A stretch of 64,000 nt of DNA, taken from an uncultured Ruminococcus sp. GTDB lineage: Bacteria; Bacillota; Clostridia; Oscillospirales; Ruminococcaceae. A model generated the notes under the pieces. The model was not told where the DNA came from. It worked only from the letters and a program-made list of their open reading frames with translations, and made no database searches. Both the position numbers and the translations under genes were made by a program. This document shows positions 1 through 9,311 of the stretch, piece after piece; position 1 is the first letter of the stretch, and the number at the start of each line of letters is the position of its first letter. The DNA is taken from assembly GCA_934435205.1 (NCBI GenBank), contig CAKSAK010000008.1, positions 1 to 64,000 of the forward strand, read 5' to 3'.

Positions 1-537
1 AGCCTAATACTTTCAAGCAAGATGCCAAGGGCAAAAGAGTTTAAGCACTGGGTAACATCAGAGATACTCCCGACTATCCGCAGAACAGGCGGTTATGTTT
101 CAAACGAAGAAATGTTTATTGAAAACTACCTGCCCTTCCTCGACGAACCGTACAAAAATCTTTTCCGTCTGCAAATGACGTTTATCAGCAAATTGAATGA
201 ACGGATCAGAAATGATAAGCCTCTTGTGGATTTTGCTCTGCACGTTGCCGACAGCGATGATCTAATAGATATGAACGCTATGGCAAAGCTTGCGGCTGAT
301 AAAAATTTCAATATCGGCAGAACAAGACTGTTTCGCTGGCTGAAAGAAATGGGAGTGCTTATGTCAAACAATCTGCCGTATCAGAGATATATTGACCGCA
401 GATATTTTGTTGTAAAGGAGTCGGTATTCGAGGTCGAGGGTATGAAAAAGACTTATCGGCAGACGTTTGTGACGGGAAAAGGTCAGCTTTTTATCATAGG
501 TCTGCTGAGAAAATATTACGGAAAGGAGATGTCGTGA
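1..537 (+). CDS. Phage antirepressor-like protein (BRO-N end plus KilA-C-like domain), 5' partial
   Basis: The reading frame is open to the window edge, and the residues before the first ATG (position 22) continue the typical end of a BRO-N domain, so the true start lies upstream. The visible N-terminus contains the characteristic F-K-H-W-V ... P-T-I-R-R-T-G-G-Y segment. The C-terminal part (about residues 75-170) resembles the antirepressor KilA-C/ANT domain: M-N-A-M-A-K-L, then R-L-F-R-W-L and a conserved G-K-G-Q stretch near the end. Such proteins are DNA-binding regulators in phages and ICEs. It leads a run of small overlapping genes. Family assignment is by motif; the regulatory target is unknown. 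Confidence 0.8.
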   Translation, partial: SLILSSKMPRAKEFKHWVTSEILPTIRRTGGYVSNEEMFIENYLPFLDEPYKNLFRLQMTFISKLNERIRNDKPLVDFALHVADSDDLIDMNAMAKLAADKNFNIGRTRLFRWLKEMGVLMSNNLPYQRYIDRRYFVVKESVFEVEGMKKTYRQTFVTGKGQLFIIGLLRKYYGKEMS

Positions 538-779
538 TGTCCAAAAAGCCAAAATGTCCGCTGATAGGTCAGGACGGAAATATATTCAATCTTATGGGCA
601 TAGCCTCAAAAACGCTGAAAAGGAACGGAATGTATGATGAGGCAAAGGAAATGTGCAGCAGAATAACATCTTCGGGCAGTTACTATGAGGCATTAAATGT
701 TATCGGTGAGTATGTTGAGATCACTTCTACCGATGATGAACAGTCGGAAGATGAGGATATGGAAATGGAGATGATGTAA
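537..779 (+). CDS. Small acidic-tailed ICE protein, unknown function
   Basis: An 80-residue protein overlapping the stop of the antirepressor. ATG 537 is preferred over GTG 534 because AGGAG at 524-528 then lies 8 bases upstream. The N-terminus has two cysteines and a G-Q-D-G-N-I-F-N-L segment followed by a helical part. The last 20 residues are almost all Asp, Glu, Met or Ser, a strongly acidic tail. Small proteins that begin with a Q-D-G-N-I-F-N-like segment are common in Firmicute ICEs, but I cannot assign a function. Translational coupling with its neighbours is likely from the overlaps. Confidence 0.7.
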   Translation: MSKKPKCPLIGQDGNIFNLMGIASKTLKRNGMYDEAKEMCSRITSSGSYYEALNVIGEYVEITSTDDEQSEDEDMEMEMM

Positions 780-920
780 ATGACGTATTTGTTCATTGGA
801 ATGATGATAGGCGGTATCATCGGAACAACGATAGGTTCTCTTGCCGTGGCTTTTAAGTCTGCTGAAAAAGAGATCGCACGTCTTGATAAGGAGGTCAAAG
901 ATGCACACAAACAGAGTTAA
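780..920 (+). CDS. 46-aa single-pass membrane protein, DUF3789-like
   Basis: The ATG directly follows the previous stop. Residues 3-24 form one glycine-rich hydrophobic helix (M-I-G-G-I-I-G-T-T-I-G), followed by a short charged helix ending in K-Q-S. The size and the glycine-patterned helix match the DUF3789 micro-proteins found repeatedly in Clostridial ICEs. A clearer family member lies at 43268-43387 in this same element. The next gene starts inside its 3' end. Function is unknown. Confidence 0.65.
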   Translation: MTYLFIGMMIGGIIGTTIGSLAVAFKSAEKEIARLDKEVKDAHKQS

Positions 921-1098
921 AGCGAAAGTAGACTTCAAGTTATGTATGGGTAATATTCCTGCAATGCTGAGAGCAACAAAGCCTGTGCTTTCGGAAAAGC
1001 AATACAAGGAGCTGTGTAATGAGGTAAACAAAGCCGACGGCTACCTTGAACAGAAACGCATAATATTCAGCTATGTTGACCCGATAATCAAGGGCTGA
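901..1098 (+). CDS. 65-aa conserved-style ICE protein, unknown function
   Basis: ATG 901 follows a good AAGGAGG-type site (888-894). The frame runs further upstream, but that part overlaps the preceding 46-aa gene and has no ribosome site. The product is basic at the N-terminus (H-T-N-R-V-K-A-K-V) and ends with a helical region. No recognisable domain. The overlap with the preceding micro-gene and tight spacing suggest co-transcription from the antirepressor gene onward. Confidence 0.65.
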   Translation: MHTNRVKAKVDFKLCMGNIPAMLRATKPVLSEKQYKELCNEVNKADGYLEQKRIIFSYVDPIIKG

Positions 1099-1136
1099 AA
1101 ACAGCGTAAAATCTAATATTTATTAAGGTCGTTTTG

Positions 1137-1188
1137 CCAACAGCAGATCAAAAATCTGGTGCTTGCAAAGCGACTTTTCTGCTGTTGG
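1137..1188 (+). promoter_or_regulatory. Long stem-loop upstream of the methylase gene
   Basis: Perfect 11-bp inverted repeat, arms CCAACAGCAGA (1137-1147) and its complement (1178-1188), enclosing 30 bases. It sits between the 65-aa gene and the methylase, 23 bases before the methylase ATG. No T-tract follows, so it is more likely an attenuator, mRNA structure or protein site than a simple terminator. Confidence 0.5.
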
Positions 1189-1211
1189 TTCTAACGGCAG
1201 AAAGGAAAAAC

Positions 1212-2030
1212 ATGAACAGTTTTATGTCATGGGTAGGGGGAAAGAAGAATCTTCGTGACGAGGTTCTTGCAAGATTTCCACCTTACTATGAAAGGTATAT
1301 AGAGGTTTTCGGCGGAGCAGGCTGGGTGCTGTTTCATAAACCGCCGGGTATGGATTTTGAGGTCTGGAATGACTACAACGGAAACCTTACAAATCTCTAT
1401 AGATGTGTGCGGGATAAACCGAATAAGCTGAAATACAAGTTGCGGTATGTCCTCAATTCCCGTGAAGATTTTGACCGTATCGCTTTACTTCATAAGCGTG
1501 GGATTTTTGAAAAGCTATGTGATGCAGACAGAGCGTCAAAATTCTATCAGCTCATAAGGTACAGCTATGCTTCGGGACTTGACAGCTTTGGAAGTCAGCC
1601 ACATTCAATGTGGTCTGATTTTCCGATGATAGACCTTGCGGCAAGGCGTTTGCAGAAGGTAGTTATCGAAAACAAGGATTTTGAAAAGCTTATCAGGCAG
1701 TATGACAGACCTGTAAGCTTTTTCTACTGTGATCCGCCGTATTTTGCTACAGAGAATTACTACAAGGACGTAGGTTTTACTGCAAAAGATCATATCAGAC
1801 TGCGTGACGCTCTGCTTGACATCAAAGGCAGATTTTTGGTTTCGTATAACGATTGCCCTGAGATCCGTGAGATATGGCATAAACCAAACATTCACATTGA
1901 AGAGATAAGCAGACTGAACAATTTGGCACAGCGGTATGACGGCGGCTGTCAGTATGCAGAGCTGCTCATATCAAATTATGACACAAGCGAACGTGCGAAA
2001 GCTATCAAACAGCTTTCGCTTTTTGATTAG
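1212..2030 (+). CDS. D12-class adenine-specific DNA methyltransferase
   Basis: A 272-aa Dam/D12-type N6-adenine methyltransferase. It would transfer a methyl group from S-adenosylmethionine to adenine in a specific DNA site. The N-terminal W-V-G-G-K-K segment (residues 7-12) and the F-G-G-A-G motif (33-37) form the cofactor site, and the catalytic D-P-P-Y is at 174-177. ATG 1212 is chosen over the longer frame (1134) because AAAGGA lies just upstream and homologues begin close to the G-G-K motif. No restriction partner is adjacent, so it is an orphan methylase, probably protecting the ICE during transfer or acting in regulation. The recognition site cannot be read from sequence. Confidence 0.9.
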   Translation: MNSFMSWVGGKKNLRDEVLARFPPYYERYIEVFGGAGWVLFHKPPGMDFEVWNDYNGNLTNLYRCVRDKPNKLKYKLRYVLNSREDFDRIALLHKRGIFEKLCDADRASKFYQLIRYSYASGLDSFGSQPHSMWSDFPMIDLAARRLQKVVIENKDFEKLIRQYDRPVSFFYCDPPYFATENYYKDVGFTAKDHIRLRDALLDIKGRFLVSYNDCPEIREIWHKPNIHIEEISRLNNLAQRYDGGCQYAELLISNYDTSERAKAIKQLSLFD

Positions 2031-2039
2031 GAGGTTTTT

Positions 2040-2306
2040 ATGAAGAAGATAATATTGGCACAGGTTTTAACGGCAAAAGGCAAAACAGAATTTTCTGGGC
2101 TTTATGACAGGCACGGAAATGCTGTAACGGTAGAGGTCGAACGTGACAGCAGCGGTGTTTCACTTATCGTATGGCAAGACGAACAGAAAAAGCAGCATTT
2201 TGACTGTGGGATATCCGAAGAGGAGATACAGCGTACCTGTGCAATGTTTGATGACTGCGGCGAGTGTCCGCTGAAAGAGTATTGTGAAAGTGAGGCAAAA
2301 GAATGA
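2040..2306 (+). CDS. 88-aa Cys-cluster protein, unknown function
   Basis: Starts 9 bases after the methylase stop with an AGGAGG site. The first 60 residues are predicted mostly beta. The C-terminus has four clustered cysteines (C-A-M-F-D-D-C-G-E-C-P-L-K-E-Y-C), which could bind a metal such as zinc or an iron-sulfur centre. It overlaps the next gene by 4 bases. I do not recognise the family beyond its ICE context. Confidence 0.7.
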   Translation: MKKIILAQVLTAKGKTEFSGLYDRHGNAVTVEVERDSSGVSLIVWQDEQKKQHFDCGISEEEIQRTCAMFDDCGECPLKEYCESEAKE

Positions 2307-2719
2307 GGATACTTGTGTTTGAACCTCTGAAAGAACCGTATGTGAAAGATATCGAGGACGATATCCAGGCAATGCAGGAAGTAGTGGGAGGAAGCATTGA
2401 ACCTATATATTTTGAGCAGACAAATGACGCACTTTGCTGGTGTAATGATGAGTTTCTGCTGAACGGCTCAAAGCCTAACAGGATAGTAGGAAACACTCTT
2501 GTTCATGGCACTTTCTATATTTCGGGCAACTGTCTGAACGAATACGGCGAATGGGACTCTTGTTCACTTACCGATGAGCAGATCGAAAAGTACAAGGAGC
2601 AGTTTGGTCATATGCTGGTAGACCTGCCGGGTATAGGGCTTGTGGCTGTTAAAGAAACAAAACCCGAAGTGATCGGACCGCTTGAAGAATTTGATGAAGG
2701 ACCTGAGCTAATTATATAG
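2303..2719 (+). CDS. DUF3846-domain protein
   Basis: 138 aa. The N-terminal half has the DUF3846 pattern: a leading I-L-V-F-E-P strand, then D-D-I-Q-A-M-Q-E-V-V-G-G-S-I-E-P and a later D-E-F-L-L-N-G. DUF3846 proteins are small, of unknown function, and very common on mobile elements of Gram-positive bacteria. The start overlaps the preceding stop (ATGA), indicating coupling. After it, about 100 bases separate this early operon from the lipoprotein gene. Confidence 0.75.
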   Translation: MRILVFEPLKEPYVKDIEDDIQAMQEVVGGSIEPIYFEQTNDALCWCNDEFLLNGSKPNRIVGNTLVHGTFYISGNCLNEYGEWDSCSLTDEQIEKYKEQFGHMLVDLPGIGLVAVKETKPEVIGPLEEFDEGPELII

Positions 2720-2827
2720 TATGCCAAATCTTATGCTGTGTAAATTGTCACAAAGGCAGAACTTTTGCAAAAAGGCTGGATATATACAAAAAGGTGTGAT
2801 ATATTGCTTGACAAGGAGCGTGATGAT

Positions 2828-3736
2828 ATGAAAAAAGCGATATATATTTCAATACTTTGCACAGTAATGCTGACTGCCTGCGGCAATGTATCGGAGTCCG
2901 TAGAAAGTGCAGAAATCTCAGCTGTGAACCAAACTACGGTCACGGTAACATCGGTAAAGGAAGAAAAGGATACAAGCGAAACCGCAACTACTACACGAAA
3001 GAGTTCGCAGACGGTATCCGAAACTTCCTTAGCTAAAACAACCACAAAAAGTATGCAACCACCGCAGGAACAAATCAAACAGCAGAGTTATCCTCAGACA
3101 GTAAAGCCGCAGGAAAACACACAGGTCAATACTACTCAAAAGCCTGCGGTAACAACTACACAGCAAAAGCAGACTACCGCAAAGCAAACCACAACAGCTC
3201 CGCCAAAGCCTGTGACCACTACGCAGAAACCGCAAACAACTACTCCGCCGACCACAAAACCGCCCGAAAGCACAGTAACATGGTCTGATACCATGAAAGC
3301 ATGGAGAAAGCTGTGTGAGGGTCAAAGCCTAAGCGGTGATGAACAAAATCTCATAAGATCTGAAATACTTGAATATGCCAAAAACTTCAACGGCAAAAGA
3401 GATATCCATGTAAGCTTTGGAATAGATGAGTATGACATATCTTATGCGAATCCGATCAATATGACGGTGCGAGAGGACATGACCGACCTGTCATATGCTC
3501 ACATGGACGCATATGCTGACTCAGACAGCAAGTGGCTGATAGATCATGCAGAAAATGAAGAAGAGATCTGCAGCATAGTCAGTGAAACGAGAGAAAACTG
3601 CCTGCACGTCATAGACTACGGACTGTTCAACAGGTGGGAGATATACAGCGGCAATAATGCCCTCAAATATGCAAGCGATATTGAGTTTAATGTAGGCTTT
3701 GACGGCACGGCAATATGGTTTCTTACGGAGGACTAA
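2828..3736 (+). CDS. Secreted lipoprotein with long Thr/Pro/Gln linker
   Basis: 302 aa. A signal peptide ends in lipobox L-T-A-C with the lipid-attachment Cys at residue 18. Residues ~40-155 are a low-complexity linker of T-T-T, P-P, K-P-x-T-T-T and Q-Q runs, typical of a cell-wall-spanning stalk. The last ~145 residues form a globular domain of unknown fold. ATG 2828 is used because AAGGAG (2813-2818) lies 9 bases upstream; the longer frame has no ribosome site. It precedes the adhesin gene, with a terminator between, and may be a surface part of the conjugation machinery. Function unknown. Confidence 0.75.
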   Translation: MKKAIYISILCTVMLTACGNVSESVESAEISAVNQTTVTVTSVKEEKDTSETATTTRKSSQTVSETSLAKTTTKSMQPPQEQIKQQSYPQTVKPQENTQVNTTQKPAVTTTQQKQTTAKQTTTAPPKPVTTTQKPQTTTPPTTKPPESTVTWSDTMKAWRKLCEGQSLSGDEQNLIRSEILEYAKNFNGKRDIHVSFGIDEYDISYANPINMTVREDMTDLSYAHMDAYADSDSKWLIDHAENEEEICSIVSETRENCLHVIDYGLFNRWEIYSGNNALKYASDIEFNVGFDGTAIWFLTED

Positions 3737-3756
3737 AAACAACTGAATAAGCAGGG

Positions 3757-3785
3757 AAAAGAGTCGAAAATTCGGCTCTTTTTTC
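3757..3785 (+). terminator. Rho-independent terminator
   Basis: Stem of about 12 bp (AAAAGAGTCGAA with its near-complement, one G-T pair) around 3757-3782, followed by a T run. It separates the lipoprotein from the adhesin gene, whose own AAAGGAG lies 12-15 bases downstream. Confidence 0.8.
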
Positions 3786-3812
3786 TTTGCAAAAAACAAA
3801 GGAGTAATACAG

Positions 3813-6800
3813 ATGAAGATAAGAAAAATATTAAAACGCTGCACAGCGGCAATGCTTGCGGCGGCAATAGGAATGACTACGCTGGCGGCGAATGTTTCCG
3901 CAGCCACATCGGGAGTATCCATAGGATACACTTGGAACAGCTCGGTCAATCCAACTATCAAAAACAGAAAGAACGGAGTAACAGGAGGAGTAAGCGGACA
4001 ATATATCAAAGCCGGAGAACAAATATGCAGATTCAGTCCCTCATCAACTTCCGACTGGGCGTTTTGTATCGAGCCTGCAAAGTCAATGCAGGGAGCAAGC
4101 TACAAGGACTGGTATACTCAGAACGGCTTTACAAAGTATGATACCTTTGACCTCTCGGATAAAAACAAGGCGGACAGCTTTGCATATTGGAAGTCCATAG
4201 GCGGAACAGACGGACCAATGGCTAAGTATCTCGGACTTGTGCAGTATTACGGCTATTCAAGCCACAAAACAGGTGACTACTATGCCGCAACTCAGTGCCT
4301 TATCTGGGAGCTGATACTGGGTTACAGAGGTCATACGCAGGCAGGCTTCGGAAAATGTTCGGATATTCTTTGGAATGATTTCACCTATCCAAGCGGTGGC
4401 TGGTGTACAAGATCGGGAGTTGAAAAGGCGTACAACGATATTGTGTCAAATGTGAAGGATCATTACAAGCTTCCCTCTGCTATGAGATCCACCAAAGCTC
4501 AGGCAAAGGACGAACCGAACGTTATGAAATACAACGCTGAAAATCTAAGATACGAAACAAAAGTGACTGTGCCCACTTCCTATGTCACAGCGTCAAGCCT
4601 TGCACATAATTTCAGCAGCCTTGAAAGCAAGCTTGGATCGCTGATAAAGTCTAAATTCAGCGGTACTTTCGGCAAGGACTATGGCCTTGAAACAGAAATG
4701 AGCGGCACAAATACTGTTTACACCATATGGTCAAAGGAAAGGCAGTTCACTTCAAGCGGCGACAGCAGTATATATGTTACGGAAAGTATCCCGATGCAGA
4801 TGAAGAACAGCCTGAAAAAGCAGGAAACTTTGTTTGCCAACAGCTACTATCAGACCTGCCTGCTTTCAACAAGGCTCGACCCCGTTGTGGGATATGTGGG
4901 ACTTGCGTCATACAATGAACCGAATCTTACCGTTGAAAAGACATACACAGATTCAAGCAATAATCAGATAACGGCGGCGGAGCTGAATAACCTTCTGGGC
5001 AAGACTACGTTTGTGGTTTCATGCCTGTATGACGGCAAAAAGTATTATGTTCAGGCTGATAAAAACAGCACGGGAATGGGATATGTTTTTTCAAAGTATG
5101 TGACTTCTGTCAGCGAGGCTACAAAGTTTAAGACCATTAAAAACACAGACGCAAAGGGTACTTTCACAGTAAACGATCTGCCCACCTCAACGTCAAATGG
5201 CAGGACATATACGGTAACGGAATATACAGTACCCGATGATGAAAGGTATGAGAAACTTTCTAAATCAGTACTTCTGCCCTCTCCTACAAGTGATTTTACT
5301 GCCAATGCTGGCACAAAAACGATAAAGATGAACAACAGCGAAAAGAATTACAATGCTAAATTTGGAACTGCGGTGCTTGACAAAACCATTCTCAACGGTG
5401 ATGGAAAGGCTTTATCAAGCGATAACGAGAGCGACATCAAGACCCTCTCCGACATCTACAAGTCAACCAAGTTTATTGTGGGCTATTGGGACGAGGAAAA
5501 CGGCAAGCCTGTTATGAGATATATCTCGCAGGGTCACAAGTCTGCAGAAAAAGCTTTTTCAGGCGATCTTAACGACCTTGACGGCTTTAATGGAAAGACC
5601 TACTCCTCAGGTGACGGCTGTTACTATGTGCCAACAAAATTAAACGCAAATCACGACCTCATATTCGATACCACTCGCACTACGACTGACTTTTCAAAGG
5701 CATATGTTTTCAGCACAGGCTCGAACTACAGCGGCTGTGACACCTGCGATCACTTCGGACAGCTTTTCTTTGATCTTGTACCTCTTGACAGCTCAGGCAA
5801 TGCAAAGGAGCTTGTTTTTATCGAGATAAACGGAGCTAAAGGATATGGCTATGATGAAAGTCTTGAGGCTTCAAAAGCGTACAATCTGAGTACTATCAAA
5901 GATTCTACGGCAAAAAGAAATATCAGCGGCCTCATAAGAAACGATACAGGCAAGGCATATGCTCTGACCGATGAAAATGGGAAGAAATATATTCTCGGAG
6001 CAGGAAATCTTTATCCCATTTCATCAAACAAACTTGAAGATAACAGACTTCACAGCAGTGCTGAGATAGTAAATCAGCTTGTAAATTACAGCCTTGTGCT
6101 GACAAAGAAAAATGATTCGGGAGAAGTTCTCTCCGGAGCAAGGTACGGTTTGTATAATTCATCAAAAAAGCTGCTGAAAACCGCAGTTACTGACGACAAC
6201 GGAAAAGCAAAGTTTGACTATGACCTTTTGCCAAACACCAACTACTATGTCAAGGAGATAACTGCACCCGAGGGATATGCTCTTAACAATGAATATCATC
6301 TTGTGAACCGTGCAAATACGGCGGTAAACGACCTTGATAACTTTCAGAATGCAAAGCTTTCGGATCACAATTATTCAGTAACGGACAAGCCTTTTACACT
6401 TAAGCTGGAGCTTAACAAATATGATGTTCTTAATGATATCAAGATAGAGGGAGTTACTTTTGATATTTCTCTAAATGGAAAGGTTGTAAAGAGTATTACA
6501 ACCGATAAGAACGGCTATGCAGAGGTAAGCGGACTGGCTCTCGGCAAGCTTAACGGTGAAACTTTTGAAAATGTCTACACCGTTACAGAGCGTGAAAACG
6601 ACAGGTATATCATGCTTGACGAGAACGGAGAACTGAGCCGCTCGTTTACAGTAACTACAACCCTTGCGGATATCGATGACAATACAGATCCCGTCATAAC
6701 CTATACTGCGGATATTCCGAATACGCTTCAGCTTGTTGACCTGAAAATTCACAAGGTAGATGAGTTTGATAACCCCATAAAGGGCGTTGCTTTTGACATT

Positions 6801-8960
6801 GTGCCTACTCAGGACATTGCTTTTAACGGCAAGACGGTACAGAAAAAGGGCGAGCCTGTGGGTACTGTTGTGACAGATGAACAGGGATATGCCTCAAGCA
6901 CCTACACAGAATATGAGACCGATGGAACACAGGGATATACAAAGACTATACCGATCTATCCGAACTTTGAGTATGAACTGGTGGAGGTTTCAGCTCCCGA
7001 GCCTTACGTTATATCTGCTGAGAACACAAAGTTTACGGTTAAATCGGATAAAGCCGATACTCTGACTATCCCTTATGAAGTGATCGTAACAAACAATGTT
7101 CAGAGAGGAACGCTTGAAGTTTTCAAGGCGGACAGCGAAACCAAGAAGCCCATTGAAGGAGTTGAGTTTGAGGTAAGAGCGGCGGAAGATTTCTTTGTCG
7201 GTTCGGCACAGCTTCACAAGCAGGGAGACGTTATATGCACAATGACCACAGACAGCACCGGTCATGCTGACACGGGAAACGCACAGATGTATGTGGGAGC
7301 AAAGTATACTCTTACCGAAACAAAGGCGGCAGAGGGGTATGTTATTGACTCAGAAAGCAGGACATTTGAATTCAATTACGCAGGCAACACAGCCGTATAT
7401 TCAAAGCTCAGCATCGACCTTGGCAACGATTCGCAGAAAGGAAAGATATCCGTATACAAATCGGGCAAAGCATTTACAGGCGTGACGGCTCTTGGCAGTG
7501 CGATATCCGTTGACGAAAACGGAAATATTGAAGAAAGCGGTCAGACCATATACAAGCCAGTGTTTACGGAATGTGCTCTTAGCGGAGCGGTATTTCAGAT
7601 AACAGCCGCAGAGGATATTGTTACAGCAGACGGAACAATTCACGCAAATGCAGGCGATGTTGTGACTGAAATAACGACCGACGAAAACGGCTATGGGGAA
7701 ACTGAGCCGCTGTATCTTGGCAGATATGAGGTCAGAGAGATAAAAGCACCTTACGGATATGTGCTGAATAACGAACCTAAAGAAGCAGAACTGACATATG
7801 CGGGACAGGAATTTGAGGTGAGAGATACTGTGGATACAGAGTTTGAAAATGAATATCAGAGAGTAATGATAAGGCTTTCTAAGACAATGGAGAATGATGA
7901 GCTGTTCGGTATCGGCAGTAACGGAGAGTACAAAAATGTTCGTTTCGGACTGTTTGCCGCAAAAGATATCACAGCTTCAAACGGCACGTTGATCCCTGCC
8001 GGCGGGCTGATCTCTGCGGTGTCGCTTGATGAAAATATGACTGCTGTTATTGCAGAGAAAATTCCGTTTGGAAAGTACTATGTTCAGGAAATTGCCACCG
8101 ACGAACACTATGTCCTTAACGGCGAAAAGTACCTTGTGACTTTCGAGTATATGGGTCAGGATATTCAGACCGTGGATATCGACTGCGGAGAGTTTGAAAA
8201 TGTTATCAAGCGTGGCAGGATAGAGGGACATAAGACCGATGACAAGAGCGAACCCCTTGAAAATGCTCTGTTCGGACTGTTCAGAACGGACTGTACAGAG
8301 TTTACGGAAAGCAATGCCATAATGACAGCGATCTCCGATGAAAAGGGATATTTTGAGTTTGGAAACATTCCTTACGGCGAGTATGTTGTCAGAGAGATAA
8401 AAGCTCCCACGGGATATATTCTAAGCGATGAAAGCTATCCCGTAAGCATTTCAGAGGACGGCGAAGTCATTGAGATAACTGCCGAGAACAAGCCGATTAC
8501 CGTTAAGATCTCAAAGCGTGATATTTACGGAAACGAGCTTAAGGGAGCAAAAATGCAGATCATTGACTCTGAGGGAAATATTGTTGACGAATGGACTTCC
8601 GACGGCACAGATCATATTGTAACTGAGCTTCCTGCCGGAGATTATACACTGAAAGAAATCGCCGCTCCCGACGGCTATGTAATTGCAACGGACATTAAGT
8701 TTACAGTCGATGTTTACGGCAATGTTACCGTAGAAAATGCAGATGCGGCAGCAATTGCGGAAGACGGTACGCCCATAGTCATAATGGTGGACGAGGCTAA
8801 GCCAAGCTTGCCTGACACGCCTCACACAGTCACAACAGACAACCCTCACACAGGTGTGTCATCAGACAATGGCATATGTATCTATCTTATGATCGGATCT
8901 GTAATGCTTTTGTCCTTAATATTTGCAATCAGAAAGAATAATGAAAGGAGAGATGTGTAA
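3813..8960 (+). CDS. Giant thioester-domain / Cna-B (SpaA-type) surface adhesin with sortase signal
   Basis: 1715 aa. Signal peptide ends near A-N-V-S-A (residue 30). Residues ~60-250 look like a thioester domain: Cys85 in W-A-F-C-I-E-P and Gln161 in A-A-T-Q-C-L-I-W are placed as in domains that form an internal Cys-Gln thioester able to couple covalently to host or partner-cell proteins. From about residue 760 there are roughly eight SpaA/Cna-B-like repeats, each opening with a lysine strand (e.g. L-V-L-T-K-K) and closing with an E-I-x-A-P-x-G-Y motif, the usual intramolecular isopeptide arrangement. The C-terminus has N-P-H-T-G, a hydrophobic helix and a K-N-N-E-R-R tail, a variant sortase anchor. 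It lies inside the conjugation operon, so a mating-pair adhesin role is plausible. Confidence 0.9.
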   Translation: MKIRKILKRCTAAMLAAAIGMTTLAANVSAATSGVSIGYTWNSSVNPTIKNRKNGVTGGVSGQYIKAGEQICRFSPSSTSDWAFCIEPAKSMQGASYKDWYTQNGFTKYDTFDLSDKNKADSFAYWKSIGGTDGPMAKYLGLVQYYGYSSHKTGDYYAATQCLIWELILGYRGHTQAGFGKCSDILWNDFTYPSGGWCTRSGVEKAYNDIVSNVKDHYKLPSAMRSTKAQAKDEPNVMKYNAENLRYETKVTVPTSYVTASSLAHNFSSLESKLGSLIKSKFSGTFGKDYGLETEMSGTNTVYTIWSKERQFTSSGDSSIYVTESIPMQMKNSLKKQETLFANSYYQTCLLSTRLDPVVGYVGLASYNEPNLTVEKTYTDSSNNQITAAELNNLLGKTTFVVSCLYDGKKYYVQADKNSTGMGYVFSKYVTSVSEATKFKTIKNTDAKGTFTVNDLPTSTSNGRTYTVTEYTVPDDERYEKLSKSVLLPSPTSDFTANAGTKTIKMNNSEKNYNAKFGTAVLDKTILNGDGKALSSDNESDIKTLSDIYKSTKFIVGYWDEENGKPVMRYISQGHKSAEKAFSGDLNDLDGFNGKTYSSGDGCYYVPTKLNANHDLIFDTTRTTTDFSKAYVFSTGSNYSGCDTCDHFGQLFFDLVPLDSSGNAKELVFIEINGAKGYGYDESLEASKAYNLSTIKDSTAKRNISGLIRNDTGKAYALTDENGKKYILGAGNLYPISSNKLEDNRLHSSAEIVNQLVNYSLVLTKKNDSGEVLSGARYGLYNSSKKLLKTAVTDDNGKAKFDYDLLPNTNYYVKEITAPEGYALNNEYHLVNRANTAVNDLDNFQNAKLSDHNYSVTDKPFTLKLELNKYDVLNDIKIEGVTFDISLNGKVVKSITTDKNGYAEVSGLALGKLNGETFENVYTVTERENDRYIMLDENGELSRSFTVTTTLADIDDNTDPVITYTADIPNTLQLVDLKIHKVDEFDNPIKGVAFDIVPTQDIAFNGKTVQKKGEPVGTVVTDEQGYASSTYTEYETDGTQGYTKTIPIYPNFEYELVEVSAPEPYVISAENTKFTVKSDKADTLTIPYEVIVTNNVQRGTLEVFKADSETKKPIEGVEFEVRAAEDFFVGSAQLHKQGDVICTMTTDSTGHADTGNAQMYVGAKYTLTETKAAEGYVIDSESRTFEFNYAGNTAVYSKLSIDLGNDSQKGKISVYKSGKAFTGVTALGSAISVDENGNIEESGQTIYKPVFTECALSGAVFQITAAEDIVTADGTIHANAGDVVTEITTDENGYGETEPLYLGRYEVREIKAPYGYVLNNEPKEAELTYAGQEFEVRDTVDTEFENEYQRVMIRLSKTMENDELFGIGSNGEYKNVRFGLFAAKDITASNGTLIPAGGLISAVSLDENMTAVIAEKIPFGKYYVQEIATDEHYVLNGEKYLVTFEYMGQDIQTVDIDCGEFENVIKRGRIEGHKTDDKSEPLENALFGLFRTDCTEFTESNAIMTAISDEKGYFEFGNIPYGEYVVREIKAPTGYILSDESYPVSISEDGEVIEITAENKPITVKISKRDIYGNELKGAKMQIIDSEGNIVDEWTSDGTDHIVTELPAGDYTLKEIAAPDGYVIATDIKFTVDVYGNVTVENADAAAIAEDGTPIVIMVDEAKPSLPDTPHTVTTDNPHTGVSSDNGICIYLMIGSVMLLSLIFAIRKNNERRDV

Positions 8961-9298
8961 TGAAGATAAAAAAGTCAAAAAAGAAAGCTATTGCATCAGC
9001 TGCAAGTGCAATGTGCTTTGCGGCAATGACATCAATAACCGCCTGCGCCTCGGGCGATGTGGCAGGAGCAGTCACAAGCACTTGGAACACAGCCAGATCG
9101 CAGATAGTGTCGGTGGTGAACAATGTTGTTTTTCCGTGCCTTGATGTTATCCTTGCGGTATTGCTGTTTGTGAAGATAGGTGCGATGTATATGGACTACC
9201 GCAAGCACGGACAGATAGAATGGACTCCTGTTGCGGTGATCTTCGCCTGCCTCATATTCACCCTTACCGCTCCGCTGTATATCTGGTCCATTGTGTAA
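8960..9298 (+). CDS. DUF3852-like conjugation membrane protein (VirB2/TrbC-like)
   Basis: 112 aa; overlaps the adhesin stop by one base. It has an N-terminal signal-like helix (A-I-A-S-A-A-S-A-M-C-F-A), then two membrane helices (about residues 55-75 and 90-110) joined by a short loop, Y-M-D-Y-R-K-H-G-Q. Size and topology match the pilin-like VirB2/TrbC class and the DUF3852 family of Clostridial ICEs. It probably forms part of the transfer channel. Assignment rests on topology and position rather than strong sequence identity. Confidence 0.7.
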   Translation: MKIKKSKKKAIASAASAMCFAAMTSITACASGDVAGAVTSTWNTARSQIVSVVNNVVFPCLDVILAVLLFVKIGAMYMDYRKHGQIEWTPVAVIFACLIFTLTAPLYIWSIV

Positions 9299-9311
9299 GG
9301 AGGTATGACAA

